From Vigna angularis (lineage: Eukaryota; Streptophyta; Magnoliopsida; Fabales; Fabaceae): a DNA stretch of 64,000 nucleotides. Every line of letters begins with the position of its first letter. The first letter of the stretch is position 1. The position numbers were made by a program, and so were the translations under genes. Location of the stretch: NCBI RefSeq assembly GCF_016808095.1, contig NC_068977.1, forward strand, positions 7,810,479-7,874,478. Reading direction: 5' to 3'. Positions 45,655 to 57,550 of this stretch are shown here, piece after piece. The notes under the pieces are model-generated. The model did no database searches. It was not told the origin of the DNA and saw only the letters and a program-made list of their open reading frames with translations.

Positions 45655-46975
45655 CACAAAGCCTATTGACTCAACTAGTGAGAAGAAGGAGGGGAAGATA
45701 TTGAAGGGTGGTAAGGAGGGCAAGTATCGGTCTAAGGAGTTGCCCCAAGGACCATGGTTTCACTAGTATACCCACTTTAACCTGACCAGAGCCAAGATAC
45801 TTGAGGAGGCTATATGCCCTTATCTGATCCCCTTCAGAGGAAGAGGGTCACACCCTAGGGTGCCGACGACAATAAGCATAGCATGTACCATAAGAACATG
45901 GGGCACAACACGAAGGATTGCACCACTATATATGATAAAATTAAGGAGCTAATCCAGGTGAGTCACCTAAAAAAGTACATGAACCTATAAAAGGAGTCTC
46001 GAGAGATGTTCTTGCCGCTTCTCAAGAACCAAGGGTCGACGAGAGTCCCAGTGCAGAAGCAAAAGCTCTAATAGGAGTAGAGAGTGTCCGCTTTGAGGTT
46101 GCATTAACATGATCTCGGGAGGGTTTGCAGGAGGCGAATTCTCATCATCAACATGTAAGTGGCACATTCGCACATTGAGGACTTTCCGCCGTAATAGATA
46201 GGAAGTTGAGGTTCATGCCTCTTATCACCTTCACAAATGAAGGCCTCAAAGCCCCTAATCCCGATCAAGATGATCCTATGTTCATCACAACTGAGATAAC
46301 TCATTATAAGGTGAGCAAGGTGTTGATCAACCAACAAAGGTTGATCAACATCCTCTATTCGAAAACGTTCCTGAAGACGGACTTCTCTAAAGACCTCATT
46401 GTCCCATACAATGAACATAAACTACGCTTTGTGGGAGAGAGGGTGGATACCTGCAGTTACGTAGACTTAAGGACAAGGTTCAAAACTAGCTAGGACAATA
46501 GGAAGATCTGAGTGAGGTATCTCTTGGTGGAGGCTAACACCTCATATAATGTACTAATTGGGCAGTCATGCCTGAAAGCACTTGGTGTCGTAGTCTCCAT
46601 GTCTAAATTGGTGATGAAGTTCCCATTTGATTAGGGAATGATTTGCATGGTACACGTAGATCAAAAAATATCACGGGAATGTTACGTTGTGGAGCATAAG
46701 GTTACGTTGTACGTTCGCGCGTGTAAGGCCAAAAGTTTTGAAGTGGCCATGGCTGAATTGGATCCTAGGACTAATACGGAGGACTGAATGGAATCACAAG
46801 GCAAGATCAAACAATTAGACTTAGAAAAACAAGAAGGTCAATCAATGAACATGGACAATGATATGAGCCAAATTAAGAGCAAGTTGTAGCGAGAGTGTTG
46901 AAGGTCAACAATAACTTGTTCATATGGATTGTTGCTGACATGTCGAACATTTACCTTGGTGTAGAAGCTTGGCTA
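45655..46975 (+). pseudogene. Second Tat-type gag/protease fragment
   Basis: In broken frames: a gag C-terminus (RAKILEEA), the zinc-knuckle region YHKNMGHNTKDCTTIYDKIK then ELIQVSHLKKYM, and the protease domain (46206-46493: DDPMFITTEITHYKVSKVLI, and about 46540 YNVLIG-type text). The active-site DQGSS of the copy at 11990 is replaced by NQQRL, so both the Asp and the Gly are lost. It ends at the RT linker (IVADMSNIYLGV) near 46970. It is colinear with 11380-12600 of the Tat element but much more decayed, so it is an older insertion. No LTRs seen. Confidence 0.7.
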
Positions 46976-48665
46976 ATGGCGTAGAAGATATATTTATAAT
47001 GTATTTAATTATATAAATGTTTTTTAAGTTTTTAATTAATTAGTTTTCTAATCAAATAAATTAAAATAAATTTTTAAATTACTTTATTATAATTAATGAT
47101 TTAAACCCAATTTATAAATGTTAATTATTTAAATTATAATATTTTTATATTTGTTTCCTTAAAGCATTATAATATTGAAAAACTAACTTTTTAAATTATT
47201 TTTTATTTTATTTTTTAATTAAAAGAAACATATATCCACTTTTTACTCGTCTTTGGCCTATCACTTTGACAAACTAAGTTGGACAAATTTATACTGATCC
47301 ACTTTATGACTTGTAATAAATAGGACAAATTTAACAAATATAAAAGTTAACTAAAATAAACTTTTAAATGTGTTTAATACTATACATTTATAAAATAAGT
47401 TTACATTTACTTAAGATAAGATAAGGTTATTTTAATCTATAATTAATGAGAGATTTCCAAAACTATCTTACTCTAAAAATAAAAGCATTCAACGTCACTC
47501 CACTATGAAAAATGAATTCTAATTGTAATAAATTTTATAAAGTTTCACTCCAACGCTCACTATATCTTTTGTCTCTCTGGGATTGGTATAAAAAAATGTT
47601 GTTTTGCTAGTTCATGCGAAAAGCCTCTTTAATGGGTTGAGATTGCAATGGCTGTCGATTTTACAGCAGTAAACCCTGAAAATTTTAGGTCACTCACTAC
47701 TGTTTTAAGCACCCAAATACAAAAGAAATAAAATTTTATACGTAAGATCTTGTGGTGGATTGACTTTACCAATCTACTTTTTAGGTTTTTATTTTTCTTT
47801 TATTGTTTATTTCACCCTAAATTGGAATAACATCACTAGCAAAAATACTGAATGAAGTGACAAAGAGAAAGAAAGAAAGCAAAAGTAGTGATTTTGATGA
47901 AGGGAAGAAGCTTGGGAAAATGATAGCACTCATTCTCTCTAGAAATTAACTTGCATTGTGTGGCTCTTGAGTGTGGCTTTGGTTCAACATTTATGCCTCT
48001 TCCTTGAGGATATTTTTTAAGAGTAAAGTGGGGAATGTAAGAATCATTATTATATCAATCATAATACATTTGAAAACGATACAGGCTCTCTCAAATTTAT
48101 AATGCCGCCTTTCGTTTTGCTTTAAACCTTCACTTCTTGTCACTATCCTTTTGTCCTCTTCACAAAGCAACTATATCTAACTCTTTATAGACATATTATA
48201 TGCAATTTTTTATTTTACACCAAACATATCTATATCAAAGTAAACATTATTTTATCTATGACATTATCAAATTAGATTTTATTTTTTTAACAATTTCATA
48301 TATATTATATATATACATATATATACTAGTATAATACTTAAGTTTAATTGTGATGTTTTAAGTTAGTCATCAATCATAAGAAAATAGAGATTTTTAGTAT
48401 AATTAATATAAAGATTAACAATTTGTTTATTATGTTAGTTAATTTGTCATTACACGCGGTAACATATCATTTTATATTTATTTTCCTAACATACTTGTTT
48501 TAACTTATATTCTTAATTATTATATTTTAAATATATTGTTATAGTATTTTAAAAATTAATTTTATATTTAAAATTTTTTATTAGTAGTTATTATTATATA
48601 TTAATCATAACTTAATTACAAATATTAATGGAATATTTAACATTATGAATGTAGCATTTATGTAA

Positions 48666-48724
<59 letters not shown>

Positions 48725-49262
48725 AAGTAGTTTAATATGTTTTGTAATTTTATTATATTTAAATCACTATTTGTATATTATATTTATTATTATGTTTTTA
48801 AATAGAATATATAATATATAGTTTAGTACATTTATGGACAATAATTTATTTATTAATTTTATTAATATTTTAGAAAACAAAACTTATAATATTTAATAAG
48901 TTTCTAAATACAACTGAAAAAAGATGAAATCAAGTTAAAATGTGATAATATTAGATTAAATTTAATAAAATTTACATTAAAATTATTTAATATTTAATAT
49001 ATATATATATTATTGATTATTAAAAACAAACAAATAATTGATAGATTTTAAATATAAATTTAAATCATACATTAAAAAAAAGAAAAAAAATAACAACATA
49101 TAATAAAATATCCATAAATTTATTATTCATAAATTCATTATTTTAAACTTTCATGTTTTATTTAGTTTTATTTTATATCTAGATGAATTTTTTGCATAAC
49201 AAAATTATATCATTATCTTATATATTTTAAACATATGTTTAGCTAGTAAAAAAAAAATTAAA
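46976..49262. other. AT-rich spacer with TA microsatellite
   Basis: (TA)n at about 48672-48722. A short open start at 47649 (MAVDFTAVNPENF) leads nowhere recognisable. Confidence 0.4.
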
Positions 49263-49271
49263 TATATTTAA

Positions 49272-50693
49272 GGTTTAATACCCAATTTTGTCCCCAGTTT
49301 AGTTCAAAAATCTCAATTTAGTCTCTCGTTAGAAAAGTAATTGTAATGGATCCTTACTTGTAAATTTGTGAGTCAAGTTAGTCCCTTCCGTTAAATATAA
49401 GCAAACGGAGTTAATGGGATGATGATGTGGCAGTAGTTAATGGTTAGGTGTCAAAACGCAATTGTGTGCGTGCTTACGTGTTGTTGTCAAAACGCAATTT
49501 ATCCCCAATTTCTAATAAAACCCAATTTCTGTAACAGCTGCCCTAACTTTGTTTCTATGTAACAGCTGCCCCCCACCAAACTGGCCACAATGAAGAGGCC
49601 CTTCGCCTGGTCCATGACGTCACCGGCGACCCCAAGCGCCACCAGGGTCGCGATTGGCCGCGGCGTCAGATCTTCTTTCTTGCCTCATTTCCGTGCGATA
49701 GAGGAGAAGCCCCTTGGGTCTGAGAACGACACCGGTCGTCGCCTGGGCAAGCCCGACCACCATGAGCCACGAGCCAGGACGCTGCCAGTTGCAGCGTCAA
49801 GGCCCTCCTCACCCTCCGATTCGGAGCGAGCTCTCTCCCTTCTCTGTCGAACACCGCCTGAGAAAGCCCAGACGTCTCAAACCAGGACGCCACCAACGCC
49901 ACAAATCACGGCCAAGGTTGCCGCCGGTCACCGCACCCCAAGCACCGCCTTTCGGGCCACGAGCAAAATCAGTCGCCGTCAACGAAATTGGCCATCGTTG
50001 TCCTCGCCGAAATTTGCTTCCTCATCGACGTCGTCAGCACCATTCTCCTTCCTCCCCATTCGAGAGTCCTTCTCTCAAATGCCAAACGTCTCCAGCAACA
50101 CCACCGTCGATGTCGAGGACGAATTCATCTTTCCTTCTTTTTTTCTCATCCTTTTTTATTTACTGGTTAGTTTGGTATTGATTGATTCGTTCGATGTTTT
50201 GTCTACTGGGGTTGGAAACTATGAGTGTGTGTTGAGTGCATATGAGTGTGAGTAGTCATGGCCGTTTTGGAATTAATCTGATGAATGTTGTAGCATAGAA
50301 ATGTTGAGGGAGATGTTGTTAGATAGAAAAACTATTTCTGCCTTCTATTTTGCTTTATGAAAATGCGTCTGCTATTCCAGTTTGCTTTTATTTCCATGTT
50401 TTCTGGGTGCTAAAGGGGTATGAAGTGTTGATGTTAAGGAAGTGTATGCCCAACTTAGGGACCCAAACTTCTCTAATTCAACAACATGTAAGCACACACA
50501 CAATTGCATTTTGACACCTAACCACTAACTACTACCACATCATCATCCCATTAACTCCGTTTGCTTATATTTAACGGAAGGGACTAACTTGACTCACAAA
50601 TTTACAAGTAAGGATCCATTACAATTACTTTTCTAACGAGGGACTAAATTGAGATTTCCAAACCAAACTGGAGACAAAATTGGATATTAAACC
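49272..50693. mobile_element. TIR element with GC-rich captured sequence (Pack-MULE-like), 1.42 kb
   Basis: Left arm GGTTTAATACCCAATTTTG..TCCCCAGTTTAG, right arm the complement ending ACAAAATTGGATATTAAACC; arms about 240 bases. Perfect 9-bp duplication TATATTTAA (49263-49271, 50694-50702). The cargo (49515-50450) is strikingly GC-rich against its surroundings, which suggests a captured exon or CpG-rich gene start. The arms share the CCCCAGTTTxGTT motif with the fold-back MITE at 31777. Confidence 0.82.
49590..50255 (+). CDS. Open frame in the captured cargo, product unknown
   Basis: 221 codons, ATG at 49590. The first 170 residues are Ser/Pro/Arg/Thr-rich without recognisable domains; a hydrophobic segment lies at about 185-205 (FPSFFLILFYLLVSLVLI). 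Other frames (49714-50181 plus, 49902-49666 minus) are also open over the same stretch, as happens in GC-rich DNA, so the true frame is unknown and the ORF may be fortuitous. It lies wholly inside the TIR element. I do not recognise the source gene. Confidence 0.25.
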   Translation: MKRPFAWSMTSPATPSATRVAIGRGVRSSFLPHFRAIEEKPLGSENDTGRRLGKPDHHEPRARTLPVAASRPSSPSDSERALSLLCRTPPEKAQTSQTRTPPTPQITAKVAAGHRTPSTAFRATSKISRRQRNWPSLSSPKFASSSTSSAPFSFLPIRESFSQMPNVSSNTTVDVEDEFIFPSFFLILFYLLVSLVLIDSFDVLSTGVGNYECVLSAYECE

Positions 50694-50702
50694 TATATTT
50701 AA

Positions 50703-51419
50703 TATGTCAAGGATTTCAATGACCTATATTTTTGCGTAATTTTTCTATATAAGTAATGCATGGGATGGTAATTCTAAAATAAACAATATCATCATATGAT
50801 GTGCACCAAAATGAAAAAAAAACTATGAAAAGCAAACATATAACAACTACTAAAACACAGATAAGCTAAGACAATCCATTAAACCAATTCCAATTTAGCA
50901 ACGATCACCATTATAATAATAGAATTAAATTGAATCAATTTCAAATTGGCAACAAGCATCATTGACAACAAACATCATGGGCAATCCATTAAACCAATTC
51001 TAAATTGGCAGGAAGCATTATTCAGACAATCCATTAAACCAATTTCAAAACCAAAATAAGAAGGCAATCCATTCAACACAGACTTACCTCCAACAGACCT
51101 CCACTGTCAGACCTCCACAACCATTTTAGTGCTTTTGGACAACCATGAACCTTCCACCGCTAGTAGCCACTGTGACGTAACGACCACCATCACCCAACAA
51201 CAAGCAGAGCCACTAGCCACCATTGTCATGCCACCGACACTACCATCACGCACGTTGCATCGCCACCGCTACCAACCACTAATGTCATGCCACCAGCCAT
51301 CGGCGTCGTAACAAGAACCGGCCAATAGTGGGAGAGTTTTGTAGGTTGAGGGAGGTTAGGGCAAGGTTTGTGAAAAATGAAAATGGGAGAGAAAAAAACC
51401 AATTTATGATTTCATAAAC
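50703..51419. other. Spacer with repeated CAATCCATTAAACCAATT
   Basis: CAATCCATTAAACCAATTxC occurs at about 50872, 50980 and 51028. 51060-51310 is richer in CCACC and CATCA triplets and open in one frame (51129-51311, 60 codons), with no known match. It may be the body of the CACTA-like remnant that ends at 51594. Confidence 0.35.
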
Positions 51420-51594
51420 TTGAAAGACTTACTGATCGTCATCGTCCGTCAATAATGATTGATGACATTTATTGATAATATTATTGACGAATATCGACGA
51501 CTATAACTTGTCAGTAAATACTTATCTCTACTTCGTTGGTATGTATTATCGATGAATTATTAGTCATCTGATAATTTTAATAATTTTTGTAGTG
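51420..51594. mobile_element. Right end of a CACTA-like element
   Basis: Ends TAATTTTTGTAGTG. Upstream are repeated GACG/CGTC motifs (GATCGTCATCGTCCGTC, GACGAATATCGACGAC), typical of CACTA subterminal regions. The CACTAC left end was not found. Confidence 0.45.
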
Positions 51595-53224
51595 TACCGC
51601 ATTATTATCCTTAACTACATGCGAAAATGATGCTCGTTAACTTAATGTGAGATGAGCTCTGTTGTACAGTACTGCTTTAGTTGTAAGTGAAGATGATCCG
51701 GTTGTATACGATACAAATTTATTATTAAGAAATATAAGTAGTTACGAATGGCAAATTGTGTGTATACTGTTCTAGCTGCAACCTATAAAGTAAATTTGAG
51801 AACATTATTAAAGAAACAAAAATACCTTTGATGCAGTTGCAAATGAGAGGGCCACAGACTTATATAGGTATAGCCGAGAATCTAGAGACAGCTTTGTGTT
51901 TGATAGCCGTGCCACGACAAGAATTTGATGTTAATGGGGGCACTGAAGTTGGATGATTACTCATTGCAGCCGCATCAGAGATCCTAGTGTTGAAAGCCAG
52001 ACAGAAAAAAACAAAATAAGGAGATGCAGAGGACAGATTTGTAGCTCACAACAATGTTTAACGAAGCCTCTTCAGGGTGCATATCTCAACATATCAACTT
52101 CAAATATTTCAGGAAAGTGGCTAATGATATTTCATCTAATACTATCAATTTCTAAGATATATAGAAAAATAAGTATGTTATATGCTAGAAAATGTGTGTC
52201 TTATTTAAAAAATATGAGAGATGTCAAAAATGGATAATTTGGATCATATGAATAAATTAATTGACCTAAAATTCCGTTCACTTTATGATAAGTGAAAATT
52301 TTGTAATTCAGTTTTACAGCTACTTATTAGTAAATTAGGTGTATCATATCATTTAAAAATATTTTATTTTCTTAATTTATTTTATATATTTATTATAAAA
52401 CAATAAATATATTAACTTGATTATTTTTTTTATATAAGTATAATCAAAGTATTTATATGTGTTACCAAACATTATTATTTATAAAAATAGTATTTAAAAA
52501 AATTAAAATGTTAACTTAAGTGTATATTCAAATAAATTAAACATTCAAACTTTTAAAAATTATAAAATAACATCATACTTTTTAAAAATAGACATAAATA
52601 AAAATAATAAATACTTATAAGAATAATAATAATAAAAATATTATTATTGGTTGACTATGGATCAACTCATTCTCATTTTACTCAAATTTATTTAACTCAT
52701 GAATTAAGTTAGTTAAGTTCAGTATAATCCGTATTTGAAAAAACATAATTTTTTTAATCTAATTCGGTTCAAAACATGAGCATTTAAAAAATTTGAATTC
52801 ATTTTAACATTTCTAACTATTATTTTTATTTGATTGTATAAGAGAATATATTTTTAAAAATATATTTAAGTTGTGAAAATATAAATTTGCCTAATTTGTT
52901 AGTCATATTTTATTTTATTTAAGTTTTGAAAATATAAATTTGCCTAATTTTATTTAAACCTCTACTATAATTAATTATTTTTTAGCGTGGCGTGGTAAGA
53001 TATTACACATGATTAACGTATTACACACTAATAGATTTTTATTTTATTGTTATGATAATTTTTTCAATTTCATCGTCTTATTTTGAATGTATTTAATTTA
53101 GTCTAACTTTTTTGAAAAACGAGTTAGTGTAGTCATTTATATTAAAATAATGATAACAAAAATAATACAACAATATGAACAATAAATGATATATATGACA
53201 AAATTATCTCTACTTACAAATATA
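51595..53224. other. Gene-poor AT-rich interval
   Basis: 51840-52240 is less AT-rich and includes an ORF (51953-52237) with no recognisable motif; it could be a fragment of a host gene or a noncoding transcript. The rest is AT-rich. Confidence 0.35.
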
Positions 53225-53697
53225 TATGTGAATAAAATCCACGACAGATAATTGATATCCGCAGATATTTACTATCTGTTGGTAGCGGGTATTTTAATAT
53301 CTGCTTATAAATGGGTCGGTTGCGCGCATATCCACTATTCACAAAAAATAAAAATAAAAATAAAAATTAAATTTATATTTTATTAAGTTAAATTTAATCA
53401 AAATTAACATTAATTTATATTTTATAAGGTTAAATTTAATTAAACTAAATTTTCATGTATATTTAATTTAATTTTTATTATGTTTTATATATTTTTTGTA
53501 ATTTTATTTAAATTTTATTTTAATAATTTATAAAAATATATTTTTTAAATATTTGCGGGTATCCGCGGATTTTAAAATATCCGCAGATATTTTTTAAGCA
53601 GGTATTCGTTCGGGTAGTGGGTGAATTTTTTTGTGTCCGGTCGAATTGCGGATGACACTATCGATACCGGACCCGACCCGACCCGTTGTCATCCCTA
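53225..53697 (-). mobile_element. hAT-like MITE family member (copy B)
   Basis: Reverse orientation. It ends GGGTCCGG../CCCGACCCGTTGTCATCCCTA at 53697, the complement of the TAGGGATGACAAC terminus, and follows copy A (43763) through the AT-rich middle. The other end is truncated near 53225. Confidence 0.5.
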
Positions 53698-56600
53698 TGT
53701 ATCATTAATCAAAATTAATTAACTTATTAATAAAAGTGATGTTATTATAAATTTGATAGAAGATATTATTTTTATTAATATAAATGAATCAAATTAAAAA
53801 TGTTAAAAATAATAAAATGAAATCCAAAAAAAAAGAATATAATAAAAAAATGATCGTATTTCATTAATTTAGATTCAAACAATGATGGGTGTCTAGAAAG
53901 AAAAAAAACAAAGGAGTAAATCTAGTATACCACTCATTTTGTTTTTGGTTTAGCCTGTTTTAGTTTTGTTATGATTAAAGAAAATCGTAATTGGTTTGTG
54001 TCTATAGTAATAATTATTAATAAATAAATAATATGTAATTATGTTGTCCTAAAATCACAGTCACTTTTCTGTACAAAAGTAAAAACATTGTTTTAGTTAA
54101 TTAGTTTTTTTTTATAAGTAAAAGGGACTTTTTATGCTATGTTAGGGGCAAGAGAGTTTTCCAAATCATCCTACGAATCATTTGAAGTCCAAGGATTTAA
54201 ACCTAAACATAAACAAATACATGTACCTATATATCAATAATTTATTAATGGTCACTTTGAAAGCATTGGTTAGAAAGAACTATCATATATAAAGGATCGT
54301 ATCAAACTAGTGGCAAAGATTTTTAAATGACATTGGCACTAAGCCATTATAAAATCAAATCATGTTTTGTCATAATTAAACAATCTGCCACTGCAGATAA
54401 CCTCAAGAGGTTACAAATTCTGATTGGATAATCCATCACAACTGTCACTACCAGAATCAGCAACAGCTGCAACATATACATATAACATATCATAAAATAA
54501 TGGTGACAACAAGACACATTTTTTGTAGAAAAATTGGAGGTACTGTTAGGTCCTAGCCAATTGCCATTAATTAAATTTGAATCGCCATCTTTATATCCAC
54601 AAATTTGATAGTGCTTCAAAACCTGCCAGAAGAACTACGTAAGCCAAGTAATATAATATATATGTTTTTTGTACGTGCAAGTTCAATTCTGCACCAAGAC
54701 AATATTTAATTAACTGATATGGTTGTTCTGCATTGAGATTATGCAACAGCAGTGTAGCTAGGTTTTTCCTTTTAGTTATCTAAAGTACTCTTGAGTCATC
54801 ATGTTCTGAAATATAAGAACCACCCCAGAAGAAAATTTTGGATTTGGACACCTTTATGCAATACACTGAATATAATTCAAATCAATAACATCAGAATATT
54901 CTGATGAAATACGCATGCATAGGTAGGAATCAATTTGAAGAAGATGTTGTTTGAGTAAGAAGAATGTGTTGATTATACCTTTTACATGCTGAAGAACATA
55001 ATGATGCTGAAGCGTGCAAGTATGACCCTTTGGAGATTCGTGTTGCTAAAAAAATGTGATACAGAAAATCTTAGGAGGTTCAAAAGTACCAAGATTCTGT
55101 GTCTTGATCTTCTTCCTATGAATTTGTAAAATGTGTTAGTTGAGGAAGTGAATTGATTGATGAAATGTATGTGTATATTTGATGAAATCTTAGGCTTTCT
55201 TATCATAGACAAGAAGAAAAGAAATGTGGGTTAGCATAGTGGGGTGCACACACATTATTTCAAGTGACATCTCCAAAACCCATGCTTACTCTCCCTACCC
55301 TCTACCTAGAAACTTCTAAAAATTTAAAATGAATGAATATATGAAATGAGAAAATGGTAAAAAGAAAATGAAAATACAAAGTTTATTCATGGATGAAAGT
55401 TATGGGATGAGATGCCACTCTCATCTTTAGACAAAGTGCTAATTACATGTTGGGAAGACTAATCAAAGTGTAATTTATAAGATTATGATATAAATAATAA
55501 AAATATTGTAAAATAATTTTATATTATAAGTCAACACATATCATAATACATTATTCTTTTTCATAGTTACTTTAAAAACCATGTCAATAATAATATTTTA
55601 AAAATCATATGGATAATAATTGATAATTATATATAGTATAAATTATAAAAATGCCAATTAGTTAATTTTATTATACTTAAATATATAAAAATAGTTATTG
55701 ATATTTTGTTCGTGACATAATCATTAGGTTTATATATTAAAACAAAAAAATCAATCTTCCTATGTTTAATGATCCTTGATGAAAGATTAAAATCTAATAT
55801 GCGAAGTAGTCTCATATTTAGAAATCGAGATAAAAGAGTATTTATACACATTCTTCTATCATTGAAGTACTTTTTGAGAATAAAATTAGAATGAAGCCAA
55901 AGACCTTTAAAATAAAAAATATCACATTTGTTCCACATAATTGAAAAAGTTGTCTATTGATACGGTTGTTAATGTTAAAGAGACGGAAAAAGTGTTTTAA
56001 AATTATTGAAAAAATATAACTATTGTTCATTTGTTCTGTTTAAAATAAGTAATTCCCATTTTAATGTTACAGAAAACTGTTCAACAGTAATGCACCTAAT
56101 TTGTTTAGATTTCTGATTATCATAACTATTAACATTATCTCCCAAATAAGACACCTAATTTATTCTATCAATTCTCTTTTCCCTTATATGTTTATCATTA
56201 TAAAAATCTCTTTAGAAAAGGTAAAAAAATGTTAACTAAATATTTTTCTAATTAAACAAGTTTAAATGAAATATAAATTGATATTATTTTATGATTAATA
56301 TTTTATAAACTATTTTTTAAAATATTCAATAAGAAGCTGTTCTAACAGTATTACATTTTTTTGTAATATTATAATTAAAAAAAAACTAGTCATATTTAAT
56401 GTGTCTCGCCTCTGAATTATGGTTTTTTTCAATCTATTTATAGGAATAAAATTGGAAACCTAATTTAAAATATTTCCCATCAAGAAACATGTTAAGGCTA
56501 TATACATTACATTACATGATAAAAAAATGTAAAAATTAATAAAAAACAAAATAGAAAAAAAAATTGAGTGAGTTGACAGGGCGAGAGCAATAGGTCTAAG

Positions 56601-57547
56601 ATGGTGGAATAGCTAGCCATGCGTGCTCGTTAGTATGGGTCCCACCGATGACATCTATTGTGCGCCCGCATTTTTCTCGTCTCTTCTGTCAAACATCATT
56701 GGTTTTTTTCCTACTGCCAAATGTTAACTAAATTAAAATATATCTAATCTAAATACTGCCATAAAAACATACAAAATAAACCTAATGTGAATTATTCAAG
56801 CTCACGATAATAGACTTATTCACATAAAATAGTATGTTTCATAATCTTACAAACATAATTATCATAATCTTAAACAGCGAATCAGTGAAACGGAAAATTT
56901 ACGCCTCATAAGCCATTAAAGTTCATTTAATTAAATGATTTACACTAAAAAAATATTTAGTAGGGTTTATTTTGTAGAGAAATTCTCTACAAATTAACAT
57001 TATTTTAAGATGATTATAATGAGTGATCTCAATGATGATAATTTTAAGTGTCTTTTAAACAAATATTCACAAATTACGATTAATTTTCATCATTTTAATT
57101 TCTTTATTTTCAATTGAAGAGTTTCTTACTTCAAGTCGCCCTTTTCATATCAAACATTTTGCATTATGTGTTTCATTTTCACCCCAAGTATTTTGTGTTG
57201 ATCCTCAAATCAAGTGTTTTTCGTTCGTCTCCAAATATTGTGTTTTGCATTTGTCGTTCTCCGTCATTGGTAGTTGCGATCACAATTGTGTGTTTTGAGT
57301 TTGTCCATGAGTTCATCATCGTTCTTAGTTCATCGATGGCTAGCTAGATTTCAGCTATAGTCCGGCTTTTGGTGATTTCATAAACCTAGGTGTTTTGGTG
57401 AATTCATCAGCCAATTATTGCTTATCAGCCATTAATCTTTATAGTGACCCGGGTGATGAAATTTTATGTCTTGAAAACATCCTCTCTACTTATGATGGTT
57501 AATTTGTATACGTCTAAGCCTCTCTAGGTCCTATAAAGGGATAAGAC
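53698..57547. other. Gene-poor interval
   Basis: No recognisable gene. The minus-strand frame 55212-54982 (76 codons, basic, starts MSMIRKPKISSN) is followed by a GT donor-like AAAAGGTATAATC, so a short spliced transcript is conceivable, but I see no motif. 56580-56700 is a local GC-richer patch without an assignable frame. Other ORFs here are low-complexity. Confidence 0.35.
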
Positions 57548-57550
57548 TAT

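Noticed and set aside
54982..55212. Small basic ORF as a signalling peptide gene
   Set aside because: No signal peptide or conserved C-terminal peptide motif; only a possible donor site after it. Mentioned as spacer content only.
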